Source: Zoroaster sp. YZ-2022 (Eukaryota > Echinodermata > Asteroidea > Forcipulatida > Zoroasteridae). Taken from it: DNA of 64,000 nt. The stretch's first letter is position 1; each line of letters begins with the position of its first letter. Where the stretch lies: positions 4,075,402 to 4,139,401 of the forward strand of contig CM055828.1 of the NCBI GenBank assembly GCA_029582265.1, read 5' to 3'. A program made the position numbers and the translations under genes. This document shows positions 11,171 through 21,148 of this stretch, one piece after another. The notes beneath the pieces are model-generated. The model saw only the letters and a program-made list of their open reading frames with translations, searched no databases and had not been told where the DNA came from.

Positions 11171-11428
11171 CCACTGCCCCACCAGGCGAAATCACCATCG
11201 AGGGTTGCACCACAACAACTATTGATGTGTCATGGGGCCAGAGCCCATCAGGGACCGGCTACATTATTAGTACTGTCCCCCTCCTGGGCGGCCAGCTCCA
11301 TGCGTTGACAATACCACAAGGCACCAACACGGCCACCTTCACTAACCTGATACCTGGCACATTGTACAGGATTTTGCTGCAGATAACGGGAACCACATTG
11401 CCACAAACGGAGGTTCAAAAATATACCA
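11171..11428 (+). CDS. Exon 15: FN3 domain 13, type B
   Basis: An 86-residue module with acceptor ccacaacag and donor gtaagt. The core is IDVSWGQSPSGTGY, the tyrosine corner LIPGTLYRILL, and the tail VQKYT. A minisatellite fills most of the following intron. Confidence 0.93.
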
Positions 11429-11439
11429 GTAAGTTTCTG

Positions 11440-12345
11440 AAATTGCACCACTGCTTTAATCATATCCACCTCATTCAAAGCATCCACCTGATTCAACTCC
11501 ATAATATCCGTTACATCCTCGTATCTGTCATATCTATTGTATGCACCACATGCTCCAAATTCCCCAAATCTATGGCATCCACCATATCTGACAGTCCACT
11601 ACCAAATTCTTGACATCCACCAAATTCATCCCATCAGCTTAGATCCCCCAAATCGGCCACATCCACCAAATCCATCACATCCACTAAATCCATTACATCC
11701 AACAAAACCATCCCCTCGGCTAAATCCAACAAATCCCCCACATCAACCAAATCTACAAAATCTATCACATCCATCAAATCAATCATATCCACCATATCCA
11801 TTTCCTTAGCTAAATCCACCAAATTACCCACATGCACCAAATTAATCACATACACCAAATCTGTCACATCCACCAAATCTATCACATCCACCAAATCCTT
11901 CACATCCACTCTATCACATCCATCAAATCAATCATATCCACCATATCCATTCCATTAGCTAAATCCACCAAATTACCCACATGCACCAAATTAATCACAT
12001 ACACCAAATCTGTCACATCCACCAAATCTATCACATCCACCAAATCCTTCACATCCACTCTATCACATCCATCAAATCAATCATATCCACCATATCCATT
12101 CCATTAGCTAAATCCAACAAATTACCCACATGCACCAAATCTATCACATCCACCAAATATATCACATCCACCAAATCCTTCATATCAAGCAAATTTATAA
12201 CATCCACCAAATCCATCACATCCACCAAATCCATCACATCCACCAAATCCACCAAATCCATCACATCCACCAAATCCATCACATCCACTACATCAACCAC
12301 GTACCATACCATATCCACTACTTTCCCTCATGTTTACCACATCCA
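11440..12345. repeat. Minisatellite, 18-bp unit with 149-bp higher-order repeat
   Basis: Variants of catcacatccaccaaatc fill the intron between domains 13 and 14. Inside it a 149-bp block starting aaatccaccaaattaccca at 11812 is repeated at 11961 and partly at 12110. The unit length is a multiple of 3, which keeps spurious frames open. Confidence 0.9.
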
Positions 12346-12412
12346 CCAAAAGTACACCCCAATCCTATACTCTCTAATAACGCTGATGGTCATTCTGATC
12401 TACTCTCCACAG

Positions 12413-12682
12413 AGCCCAACCCTCCAACACCCATCAACACAGTTGGCACAACCCAGACCATGATTGCCTTTGAGTGGGGATCAGCCACTGGTTCCTTTGA
12501 TGCGTACCAGGTGTTCTACCTCACTGGTTCACAGCCAGAGCAGCTTTTTGAGACCAAACCGAGAACAGACACTCGATCCTCGATTGACGAACTAACGGCA
12601 GCAACAGACTACACTGTGCGTGTCTACTCCATTGTTGGAGAGAGCACGCGGAGTGATCCTGTTGAGGCAGTTATCAGAACAG
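12413..12682 (+). CDS. Exon 16: FN3 domain 14, type A
   Basis: A 90-residue module with acceptor ctctccacag and donor gtatca. The core is IAFEWGSATGSFDAYQV, the tyrosine corner LTAATDYTVRV, and the tail AVIRTG. The acceptor is about 60 bases after the minisatellite ends. Confidence 0.93.
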
Positions 12683-12870
12683 GTATCAGACAGATACAAG
12701 TGGGGTTGTAATCAGGAGAAAGATAATTCTGAACCAATGGAATTCATATTTTGCTTGATAAGTTTTGCTGCTTTAAAAAAAAAATTGATTTAACGAAGAT
12801 GAAAATTTAATGAGATAGGATGTTAATGGTCAAGGAAGACTCTACGATTGTCTCTTTAATTCCTTTGCAG

Positions 12871-13125
12871 ATGACACCATTCTTGAGTTCACCAAGTTGA
12901 GCAATCAAGCAATTCAAGTGACCTGGCCATCGTACGTCCCAGGCAATGACTTTGACCATTATGAAATTGAGTACTCTCCGCTCGATGGCAACCAACAGCT
13001 AATCGTGGACAAAAGTAACCAACTCAGTAATCTCACTCCGGGACGACAGTACCAGGTCCTTCTCTACGTTGTGTTAGCCAACTCTGGTGGCCGGCAACTC
13101 ATCGCAACCGCCACGTATATACTCC
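12871..13125 (+). CDS. Exon 17: FN3 domain 15, type B position
   Basis: An 85-residue module with acceptor cctttgcag and donor gtaagt. Its core IQVTWPSYVPGNDFDHYEIEY is A-like while its tail ATYIL is B-like, so the subtype call rests on position. It has an NLT sequon before the tyrosine corner LTPGRQYQVLL. Confidence 0.92.
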
Positions 13126-13441
13126 GTAAGTAACGGCCATCTCTGAAAACAGTATGAGAACAATATACTTAAAAATGAAAATTTAAAAGTAAAAAAAAAA
13201 CGGTAAGCAAATCTGCTATTAGCGTAATTCACCATTTAGCAATAACAGTTGGCAAAGTTGTTGTGTTCTTTTTCAATGCTTTTTAACGGTTAGCAAGGCT
13301 ATGAAATGGAAAATATCAAGCAAGCAAACAATCGGCTGCTTTAATGGATAACCAACCACTCTATTCCTGCCTAGTTCCCCCTCCCCTCTTCCCTGCGAAC
13401 TCACCCTTTAAATCAAGATTGTGCATCTTTATTTTTTTCAG

Positions 13442-13576
13442 CTCCTGTCGCTCCAACGATAGACAACACGTCCACTTCTCCATCCACAGTCACGTTTGAC
13501 CTGAGCCTGTTCTCTCCTGGGGTATTTGACAACCTTGTGGCTACTCTATCACCATTAACTGCTGGCGCCGGAGCAG
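13442..13576 (+). CDS. Exon 18: FN3 domain 16, first half, divergent
   Basis: Acceptor tttttcag enters in phase 1. Strand B reads VTFDLSLFSPGVFDNL with no Trp, and the exon ends in the small-residue run TAGAGAG in phase 1 before gtaaac. Domain 48 (51514-51813) has the same AGAGAG run in one unbroken exon, which supports joining this exon to 13812. Confidence 0.85.
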
Positions 13577-13699
13577 GTAAACGTTGATCTTTAATTTCAG
13601 GGGTTTTCAGACAGACCCCCCACCCAACGAAATAAATACCCTTGCATCATGACTTCATTTACGAGTCAAGTTTGATCTGTCTGTTGATTCTTTCCGCAG

Positions 13700-13708
13700 A
13701 AACTCAAA
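13700..13708 (+). CDS. Candidate 9-nt microexon inside domain 16
   Basis: Nine bases (aaactcaaa) sit between a strong pyrimidine-rich acceptor (ttctttccgcag) and a perfect donor (gtaagt). They lie in a phase-1 intron and preserve the frame, inserting E-T-Q and turning the junction Gly into Arg (AGAETQRTSEP). The paralogous domain 48 lacks this insertion, so if real it is probably alternative. The support is splice-site quality and frame only. Confidence 0.35.
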
Positions 13709-13811
13709 GTAAGTGTATACCATTGATAATATCAACGGAGCTTAAACCTTCCCTTTTGTCTATATCATTTTACAGAAACATAAACATCAAATATTTTGTT
13801 TTACCCTGTAG

Positions 13812-13967
13812 GAACTTCTGAACCTCTTGAGATCATCCTTCCGCCGGATGCTTGCCCACAAGTCACATTCACAGGTCTGGAACCCGGCTGCAGCTATGAT
13901 GTTTCCATTGTGCTTCAATCCGGGCGTGGGACTTTCTCCGAGCCGATAACAATGACTTTTACTACAC
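13812..13967 (+). CDS. Exon 19: FN3 domain 16, second half
   Basis: Acceptor ccctgtag enters in phase 1. It reads PLEIILPPDACPQVTFTGL, then LEPGCSYDVSIV, and ends MTFTT before gtaaga. DACP and the second Cys in the tyrosine corner are unusual; domain 48 shares DACP. Confidence 0.88.
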
Positions 13968-14209
13968 GTAAGATTGTGTTCTGTTATAAGGTTGACTTAT
14001 ATTAAGTGAATCGTACTCTTCGGATAAGTATTTACTTGCAAAAGCTGCATAAAGTGAGTGATATATGATCAGACTTCATCAGAAAATATGTTTTTAAAAT
14101 GATCTGTGAATGTTTCAGCTAATCATAGACCACTCACTCGCTTGGTCAAAATGACATGCACCAATACTGCAGTGCCACATTGATTCACAGAGAATATTCA
14201 CCAGGCGTG

Positions 14210-14443
14210 TGATTTCTCAGGATTTTATTTTAGAATCTCCCTTTGCTTCAAATGTTTCTTGAAAGAAAGAAGTAAGCCTGTATTGTGTGCAAACCTCTAG
14301 TTTCTTGTTTGTTGGGGGTGTGGAGAGTCTGTAAATCCTCCAAAATTAAACATCCAGGAGGTTCAGGGGGGCTTTGTCCTCTAGACCAAGGGGAGACCCA
14401 GGCCCTCTTCAGGATTTTTTACTTTTGTCAAATCACGCCCCTG
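14210..14443 (+). repeat. Interspersed element R2, copy 3
   Basis: It starts gtgatttctcaggatttta, contains the caaaattaaacatccagg block and a single 44-bp unit, and ends gtcaaatcacgcccctgac. Confidence 0.75.
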
Positions 14444-14487
14444 ACACTTTCAAAATTGTACCTTCCCTTCATTATCTATTCCTGCAG

Positions 14488-14754
14488 CTCCACTGGAGAA
14501 TAATCAACTCTACGTAGACAAGGTGACGCCAAACTCAATCCGCATACTCTGGGGATCATTCGGGAGTGGTTTCGCCGAGTTCGTGGTCCTGGCCATCGAC
14601 AGAGCTCAATCCAATACTGTGGTGTTCAATATGAACGTGCCGCGGGAAACCAACACCCTCGTGATCCAGAGCCTTGTGGCGGCAACCGATTATGAGATCA
14701 CCGTCAGGCCGCTAGGGAACGGACTTACCGGGAACACCGTTAATCAGTTCACCA
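14488..14754 (+). CDS. Exon 20: FN3 domain 17, type B
   Basis: An 89-residue module with acceptor ttcctgcag and donor gtaagt. The core is IRILWGSFGSG, the tyrosine corner LVAATDYEITV, and the tail NQFT. Confidence 0.93.
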
Positions 14755-14830
14755 GTAAGTATGAAGCTGTTAACTAGCTCTGACCTTTGCAGTGACCCTT
14801 GACCTTTGTAAGATCTTTACTAGTTGACCC

Positions 14831-15412
14831 TTAAAGGGACAATATAATCATGATCAACAGGGCATGGAATCAGTGGAATCGGAGTGCTAGTTTTAGATTA
14901 ACTCAGTGACTGAAAATAATACCCCACATGATAAGGTCATATCACTATGAATAACTTTACCCTGAAAATGCCCTGAAAATCTGTTTTACTGTGAAATAAA
15001 TAGTTCACAGCAATTTCATGACGACACAACACCGTGAAAACGCCATGAAATACTCGTGGAATTTCTTCGCCGTGAAAGCGACATGAACTTCTTGTGGCAG
15101 TTTTGGGGCAGCTCATTAATTCTCAAGATCGGCATGAATTTGCCCTGAAATCACTATGAACATTATTGCCTATTGCCAATATCTGAGAGGAAGAGACACC
15201 ATGAAATTGCCGTGAAATCATGGTGAACTATTATTTCACGGCAAAACAGATTTTCAGGGCATTTTCAGGGTAGTTATTCATAGTGTATTAGCGGTGCTGC
15301 TGCCTATAAAACGAGCAAGTAATTTGCAGTCACTGTGTTCATCTTAAGCTAGGACACCGATTCCATGCCCTGTTGAAAGTCGACTCTGATTGTGACAATA
15401 CTGTCGCTTTAA
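14831..15412. mobile_element. MITE family 1, copy 2, interrupted by another foldback
   Basis: The outer ends ttaaagggacaatataatca and ctgtcgctttaa match copy 1. The middle is interrupted at 14943-15285. Comparison with the uninterrupted copy at 62382-62603 (gtcatattaccggtgct) shows the empty site. Confidence 0.8.
14943..15285. mobile_element. Foldback element nested in a family 1 MITE
   Basis: Inverted arms of about 60-65 bp begin cactatgaataactttaccc and end in gggtagttattcatagtg. The insertion lies within a TAT/TA site of the host MITE. No coding capacity. Confidence 0.8.
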
Positions 15413-15649
15413 ATGTTTGACCAATGTGATTTCTTGGTATTATTCTAAAATGAACACCAAATTATTCCGAATATTATCATTATCATTATGATTATTGACT
15501 GGGTTATATTAAGAAAATTCAATTGTTATTGAATGTAAGATACTGACATTTGGTTATATACCAATTATCAATGTCAGAAACCCTCAGTATATTATTCATA
15601 TCAATTTTAAAATTTCAGTATAAACATCCTTTGATTTTCAACCACACAG

Positions 15650-15913
15650 AACCGTTTACCCCCGACGGGTTGTACTTCCTGGAGCGTGGCGCTAATAGCT
15701 TGACTATTGCCTGGGGAGCGGTCATACCCCCAAACCAGTATCGTTTATGTTACTCCCCGGATGGTCTGCCAGCCATACCAGTGAATGGTAACAATACATG
15801 GGAGCTGACGGGTCTGAACCCATCTACAGACTATACCATCAGTGTCACAGCATATGCAGGAGAAGCGGACAACTCTGTCCAGAGCGACAAAGTCACACGT
15901 TTCCTCCGACTGG
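15650..15913 (+). CDS. Exon 21: FN3 domain 18, type A
   Basis: An 88-residue module with acceptor accacacag and donor gtaggt. The core is LTIAWGAVIPPNQYRL, the tyrosine corner LNPSTDYTISV, and the tail VTRFLRL. A stop follows downstream in the intron. Confidence 0.9.
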
Positions 15914-16333
15914 GTAGGTTGATTTTTGGTTTTTTCCCCCTGTACTTTTCTGCATAATCAACAGCATAGACCAAAAAAAATTTTTGTTTAACAAATCAGT
16001 ACAAATTCTGTGTGGCCTTCTGTCAGTTGATTTCTTGAGAATGAATTTGGAACCAAAGTTCGCAAATTTACATTCCAGGCAATTTTTTTTTTTTTTTTTT
16101 GCTCTGGTAAATTCCCCCAATTCACTCATATCGTTCACATTAGTGACTTTTGAAAGCGCGGTTTCCCCTGCAAACAGACAAAATTAGTCAGGTTACTATA
16201 ATGAACATGTGCAGGTACACAACCTCTTGTATTCAGGGAATGAAACATGAGATGGTTAACTCATGAATGAAGTGTATAGTTAAGGAATTGTTTAAGAAGT
16301 GGGAAAATTCAATGTTCTGTTTTTTGATGACAG

Positions 16334-16603
16334 ACGAGGGCCTCCCAGGCGACATCAACGTTACCGATGTAACAACGTCCAGCATATCGGTAAGTTGGAC
16401 CATGTCCGATGTACCCGTGACCAACTACCAAGTACAGATTGAAGAGGTCACCGGCGGCAGCCCTCTGCAGACTCGTACAGTCAACGCCAACGGGCCATAT
16501 GTTTACGACTTCCGAAATCTCTCCCCCGGGGTGGAGTACCGCATAAATGTGTTCTTCACCGGAACCAACCCAGTTGTCGTCAGGAGAATCAAACAGCGAA
16601 CAA
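16334..16603 (+). CDS. Exon 22: FN3 domain 19, type B
   Basis: A 90-residue module with acceptor tgatgacag and donor gtaagt. The core is ISVSWTMSDVPVTNY, with an NVT sequon in strand A, the tyrosine corner LSPGVEYRINV, and the tail IKQRT. Confidence 0.93.
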
Positions 16604-16837
16604 GTAAGTTCCTGGTTGCTAATTCTTGCCAAAGGAAATATCAGCAATCACATTTTTTTTCATCAGATTATAGTGTAGTGTTCTTATAAAGCTCACATCC
16701 TATAAATTAGATCATGGCCTTTAACAAAGAAAACAATTAAATTGACTTATTTGTACATACTTGATTCACAAAGTTTGTTAAAATCTCCCAACTTCTCCTA
16801 TAAAATTATCAAATGTTCCTTCTGTCTTCTCTGATAG

Positions 16838-17128
16838 TTCCAAGCCAGCCTGGTCCCATCACCGTCAACAGCGTAGACTCCTTGTCGATGCAGATTACAT
16901 GGTTACCAGCATTCGGCCTTTTCAATGTTTACCGGGTCTACACTCTGGAGAACGAGAACCCAGCGGCTGTCCAGCTGCTCTCCGGTGTCGTCCCCAGGAC
17001 AGAGGACCGGTCATTCACTGTGGATAACCTGCAGCCGGATACCAGTTACACCATCAGCGTGACCACCGAGAGCGGTATGCCTGGGAGTCTGACGGAGAGC
17101 GCACCACGAGAGGTCACCATGAGGACAA
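16838..17128 (+). CDS. Exon 23: FN3 domain 20, type A
   Basis: A 97-residue module with acceptor tctgatag and donor gtacgt. The core is MQITWLPAFGLFNVYRV, the tyrosine corner LQPDTSYTISV, and the tail VTMRT after a long strand G. Confidence 0.93.
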
Positions 17129-17216
17129 GTACGTTGTCTCGCAGGCAGCACTTAAATTCAGATTGAGACCTTCCTCTTCAAACAATGCGAAAGAATGAAT
17201 TATTATTATTATAATA

Positions 17217-17389
17217 TGAAAAGATCTTGTTTTCCTTTCTGATGGTTGCACCTCAAGTCAATCTACATCCCGTAGCCTAATAGATGTTCCTATCTCCTTG
17301 AGATGTTTCTCCAATGCTTATTATTTCATGTTAGCACAGCATGAAAAGAATGATCTTGTTTTCCTTTCTGCCAGTTACGTCCCGTAGCC
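17217..17389 (-). mobile_element. Partial duplication of LINE tail sequence
   Basis: aagatcttgttttcctttct and agatgttcctatctccttga each occur twice: here, and again at 17341-17500 next to or inside the reverse-transcriptase remnant. The duplicated tract suggests a rearranged insertion. Confidence 0.55.
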
Positions 17390-17656
17390 TTAGATCTCGA
17401 GTGTCTTTCGCAGAATCCTTGCTGTCCCTAAGAGTTCCGCCTTCTGTAGTAATTCTACTCTAACAGATGTTCCTATCTCCTTGAGATGTTTCTCCAATGC
17501 CTTCGGGATTGTACCTTGTGCTCCCACTACCACGGGAACAACCTTTATCTCGACTTGCCACAGCTTGCAGAGTTCTCTCGCTAAATCCTGATATTTTTGT
17601 ACCTTCTCATTCTCCTTCGATGCTATTCTAGTTATTATCCTCATCAGAGGATACAA
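17390..17656 (-). pseudogene. LINE reverse-transcriptase C-terminal remnant 1
   Basis: The minus strand encodes about 88 residues ending in LLGTARILRKTLEI, preceded by VVPVVVGAQGTI and EKYQDLARELCKLW-like sequence. That ending is typical of the C-terminus of LINE-encoded endonuclease-reverse transcriptases in invertebrates. The catalytic domain is absent, as in a 5'-truncated insertion. Confidence 0.75.
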
Positions 17657-17661
17657 ATTCT

Positions 17662-17935
17662 ATCCTTATCAATTATCCTTATCAATTATCCTTATCCTTA
17701 TCCTTATCCTTATCCTTATCCTTGTCCTTGTCCTTGTCCTTGTCCTTGTCCTTGTCCTTGTCCTTGTCCTTGTCTCTATCCTTGTCCTTGTCCTTGTCTC
17801 TATCCTTGTCCTTGTCCTTGTCTCTATCCTTGTCCTTGTCCTTGTCTCTATCCTTGTCCTTATCCTTGTCTCTATCCTTGTCCTTATCCTTGTCCTTGTC
17901 CTTGTCTCTATCCTTATCCTTATTCTTATCAAAAT
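17662..17935. repeat. Hexamer satellite (tccttg/tcctta)
   Basis: Tandem tccttg and tcctta units with regular tctcta interruptions run for about 270 bases and end roughly 65 bases before the acceptor of exon 24. On the sense strand they form a long pyrimidine-rich tract. Confidence 0.92.
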
Positions 17936-18001
17936 CATTAAAATCATTGTCAAAATCATTATCAAAATTATTATCAAATTCCATGTTTTTTTTTTTTCCA
18001 G

Positions 18002-18259
18002 GCGCCATCGGGGAATGTGAGATTCTCATTGTGTCTGCCACCACTGATTTGCTGTCCGTGGAGTGGGGCACCTGTCAGGGAGCCACACTCTACTTTGTGG
18101 ACATAGACCCCGCTCCCCCCGGCTTTGTTCCATTGCAGTTTGTCAGCTCCCAGCCCCTCGAGGCGATACTGACATCCCTGCCGGATGGGACGAAGCACAC
18201 CGTTTTGCTGCGTATTGCTGCGGACGGGGAGCCGGTTAGCACAGCGACTGCTTACACAG
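18002..18259 (+). CDS. Exon 24: FN3 domain 21, type B position, paired cysteines
   Basis: An 86-residue module with acceptor ttttttccag and donor gtaagc. Cys occurs in strand A (GECEILIV) and just after the core Trp (LSVEWGTCQG), mirroring domain 12. His replaces the tyrosine-corner Tyr (DGTKHTVLL). A hexamer repeat ends about 65 bases upstream of the acceptor. Confidence 0.91.
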
Positions 18260-18362
18260 GTAAGCTTATTATGACGTTGACATGGATAGACTAGGCAAAG
18301 GAAATCCTCAGTACTCCTCGGTGGAATATCATTACGTTATTTTGCTTATATTTAATGTGAAT

Positions 18363-18460
18363 CAATTGTCGTTTCCGGATGGTCGACATCAGACTCCTTT
18401 CTTCTCAAGGTGATGGAAGAAGAAAGGAGTCTGATGTCGACCATCCGGAAATGACAATTG
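18363..18460. repeat. 41-bp inverted repeat at the edge of a LINE remnant
   Basis: The arms at 18363-18403 and 18420-18460 (core ggatggtcgacatcagactc) are complementary with one mismatch and a 16-base loop. The right arm runs into the LINE remnant, so the left arm looks like an inverted copy of its start. Confidence 0.85.
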
Positions 18461-18667
18461 AGCTTCATTGGGCATGTTGTAAGGAAATATGGGCTGGAAA
18501 AGCTGGCAATCGAAGGATACGTAGAAGGGATGAGAGCGAAGGGCCACCAACGAATGACCTTCATGAAAAGCCTGGCGTCGGCGTGCGGGAAGACAGTGAC
18601 GGATATTCTGCGTAGTGCTCGGGATCGTCATGGTTTCAAATTAATGGTCGCCAATGTCAGATTCTGA
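18458..18667 (+). pseudogene. LINE reverse-transcriptase C-terminal remnant 2
   Basis: The plus strand reads FIGHVVRKYGLEKLAIEGYV followed by a basic GHQRMTF segment and ends near residues FKLMVANVRF and a stop. The 'GHVxRxxGLExLxxEG' pattern is characteristic of a LINE RT tail. The catalytic domain is missing. Confidence 0.75.
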
Positions 18668-18846
18668 CAGGGCACTCTAAGAAGAAGAATGTGAATCAAG
18701 CAATATAATAATAATGAATATTTGTAATGCGCCGGGTATCCGTAAAAAAAAAACCCGCTCATGGCACAGCGACACAATATGTACCAGAGAAATACAAAAA
18801 CAGACTATGAATAGGGTAGATATAAAGTACAATTATGAAATCCTCA

Positions 18847-19219
18847 TTAACCCTCCTACTTTTAGTACCTTTTTCATACAAGTTGATGCACCATTTGAAA
18901 CCATTCGCTTTTGTGGTTTTGAATGGTGAAATAACTGTATAGTATTGATTCCCCCAATTGGTTTTGAATGGTAGGTCAGCTAATACAAAACCTTGTTTGG
19001 ATCTTTCCAAATGGTAGTACAGCTAATACAAAACCTTGTTTGGATACTTCTAAGTGGTGAATCAATGGACCCTCTATGCATTTGAATGGATTTGAATGGT
19101 AGTAAAGCTTGCTACCAACACTGTTCAAATGGTATCACCATGTGTGTACAAAACCAATGGGCATTTTGGTAAGTGGAAATTTTGAATGGTTTCAAATGGT
19201 CAAACAGTAGGAGGGTTAA
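18847..19219. mobile_element. MITE family 2, copy 1 (TTAA, CCCTCCTACT ends)
   Basis: It is bounded by ttaaccctcctact and its exact inverse agtaggagggttaa. TTAA flanks and a CCC start resemble piggyBac-type elements. The interior has repeated variants of tttgaatggta and no ORF. Confidence 0.75.
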
Positions 19220-19575
19220 ATGTGTCTTGAGGGCAGTTTTGAAATGATGTCAGAGATAGGAGAAAGTTTGACATGTTCCGGTAAGTCGTTGAAGAAGCAG
19301 CTGAAGCAAATTGATCTTTCACCCCAGGATCTATTGGTCTTGCGTTCAAAACTGACAATATGTGAATTAATTCATGCAAATTAATTCAGTTTCTCATCAA
19401 ACGAAAACACTATCATCCATCATATTTTACCAACTATATATAAGTTATTAAGTTTTTATCAAACTGAAATATCACAGCCCACCACAAAATTTATTTATTT
19501 TTTTAATTTTTTTAAATTTAATCACAGCCCACCACAATTATGTTTATTTAATTTTACTTTACTTTTATATTAAAG

Positions 19576-19848
19576 TGCCGTACAGACCCACCATTTTGGA
19601 TGTGATCCGAGGTGTGACGTCCTTGCAACCTTTTTGGTTATCCCAACCCCATCTGTCGTCGGACATCTTCATCGTCGGACCCGGGGACGACACCCCCCGC
19701 CTTGTCCAAACGGTATTCTCAGGAACCAGTCAGTATACCATCTCCAACCTCCTCCCAGAGACTGAGTACACTGTGCATATTGTCAACATTGCTGGATCCG
19801 GGGAGGCAGCTGTGAGAAGCGAGCCAGCAATACCGACAGTGGTAACAG
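19576..19848 (+). CDS. Exon 25: FN3 domain 22, type A
   Basis: A 91-residue module with acceptor atattaaag and donor gtacca. The core is divergent (LQPFWLSQPHLSSDIFIV), while the tyrosine corner LLPETEYTVHI and the SEP...VVTG tail are typical of type A. Confidence 0.9.
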
Positions 19849-20094
19849 GTACCAGCTATGATATCTTTGTGCTTTAAAGATGCTTTTTTTTTTGCAGAGT
19901 TTTGGTACCAATTGAAATAACCAGCCTACTTCCTATGTTAAATATAGTTTTTCCAAATCCATGAATTTTTCCGATGAACTTGTCACTGAAAAAACTAGTT
20001 AATTTGTTAGTTATTTGCAGGGTACCTACCTGGATTAATACCGTTGTGATAATCAACTATTAAGTATATATTAAGTTAAATATTAGTGCTATAC

Positions 20095-20168
20095 ACACTT
20101 CGGTGTAGGGCAAAATTAAATCAATTGTTTATCACCTGATGCAAGAATTTCACCAGTCTATAACGATT
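20095..20168 (+). mobile_element. SINE B tail fragment
   Basis: cggtgtagggcaaaattaaa followed by gaatttcaccagtctata matches the 3' end of the SINE B copies at 23345 and 46828. The tRNA-like head is missing. Confidence 0.6.
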
Positions 20169-20261
20169 AAGTATACCGTCCTTTATATTAAAAAATCTAA
20201 TTATTAAAGAGAATGTCAGAGAATAAGCACCTACATTTTGAATTTGTTTCTTCTTCATCAG

Positions 20262-20534
20262 AAGCCCTTCAACCCTCATCCCTGGTCGTCCAGTCCTGCG
20301 GAGAGACGTATGTGACCCTCATCTGGCCCGCCTCACTCGTGGACAGCTTCCTTGGGTACATCATCAACACCAGTCCTGCCCCGGCATCCTCCCAAGCTGT
20401 TCAGTTTGTGCAGAGGCCCACCACGACGACCACCATCACCGGCCTTCTCCCAGGAACGTCGTACACGTTCACGCTGTCCATAAGCTTAACGGCCAATTCG
20501 AATTTCCAACTAGCAATGGTGACAAAAGTCACAA
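20262..20534 (+). CDS. Exon 26: FN3 domain 23, type B
   Basis: A 91-residue module with acceptor cttcatcag and donor gtaagt. The core is VTLIWPASLVDSFLGY with a lone Cys in strand A-B (VQSCGE). A Thr run precedes the tyrosine corner LLPGTSYTFTL, and the tail is VTKVT. Confidence 0.92.
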
Positions 20535-20697
20535 GTAAGTTTCAAAAAAGTCGATTTCCACATAGCTTTTCAGAAGGCTGAAAACATTTGTACAAAATCC
20601 TGAACATACATTTGAGTAATAATATAATAATAACTACATCGTAAATTATACATCATGATAGTGCCCTCTCTGCAGCAGATCGTTGTTTTTTTTCATC

Positions 20698-20820
20698 TCC
20701 ATGTGGGGATGTGGAGAGTTTGTAAATCCTCCAAAATTAAACATCCATGAGGTTCAGGGGGGCTTTGTCCTCTTGACCAAAGGGAGACCCAGGACCGCTT
20801 CCCATTTGTCAGGATTTTAT
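20698..20820 (+). repeat. Interspersed element R2, copy 4 (partial)
   Basis: Only the middle part remains, from tggggatgtggagagtttgt to the gaccaaagggagacccagg unit. Confidence 0.7.
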
Positions 20821-20881
20821 GTTGGAATTGATATAAATAAAATAAAATTAAATGAAATTTGATGATTTTTATTTCACTCAG

Positions 20882-21148
20882 AGCTGCTACCCCCGCAGCA
20901 GTTGACGGCCGACACCATCACCACATCCTCCCTGACGCTGCGTTGGGTAAAACCCCCCATCGGGGATCCCGAGTCCTACTTCTTGTCCTACCAACCGGCA
21001 ACCGTCCCTCTACCGATCATCTTGGGCTCGGAGACGACCCAGTACGAGCTCAAGGAGCTGATCCCCGGCCAGGAGTATGCCATTTCGCTGAGTTCCCACT
21101 CTGTCTCGGCAGGGGAGAGCGATCCTGCTGAGGTTACTGCTACAACAG
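20882..21148 (+). CDS. Exon 27: FN3 domain 24, type A
   Basis: An 89-residue module with acceptor tttcactcag and donor gtgatt. The core is LTLRWVKPPIGDPESY, the tyrosine corner LIPGQEYAISL, and the tail VTATTG after SDPAE. Confidence 0.92.

Noticed and set aside
11440..12345. Possible CRISPR-like regular repeats
   Set aside because: Units are contiguous with no unique spacers, in a eukaryotic intron; it is a minisatellite.
17597..18071. Repetitive KDKD, RTRT and LSLS frames around the hexamer array
   Set aside because: Simple-sequence artefact; only the part from 18002 is real exon.
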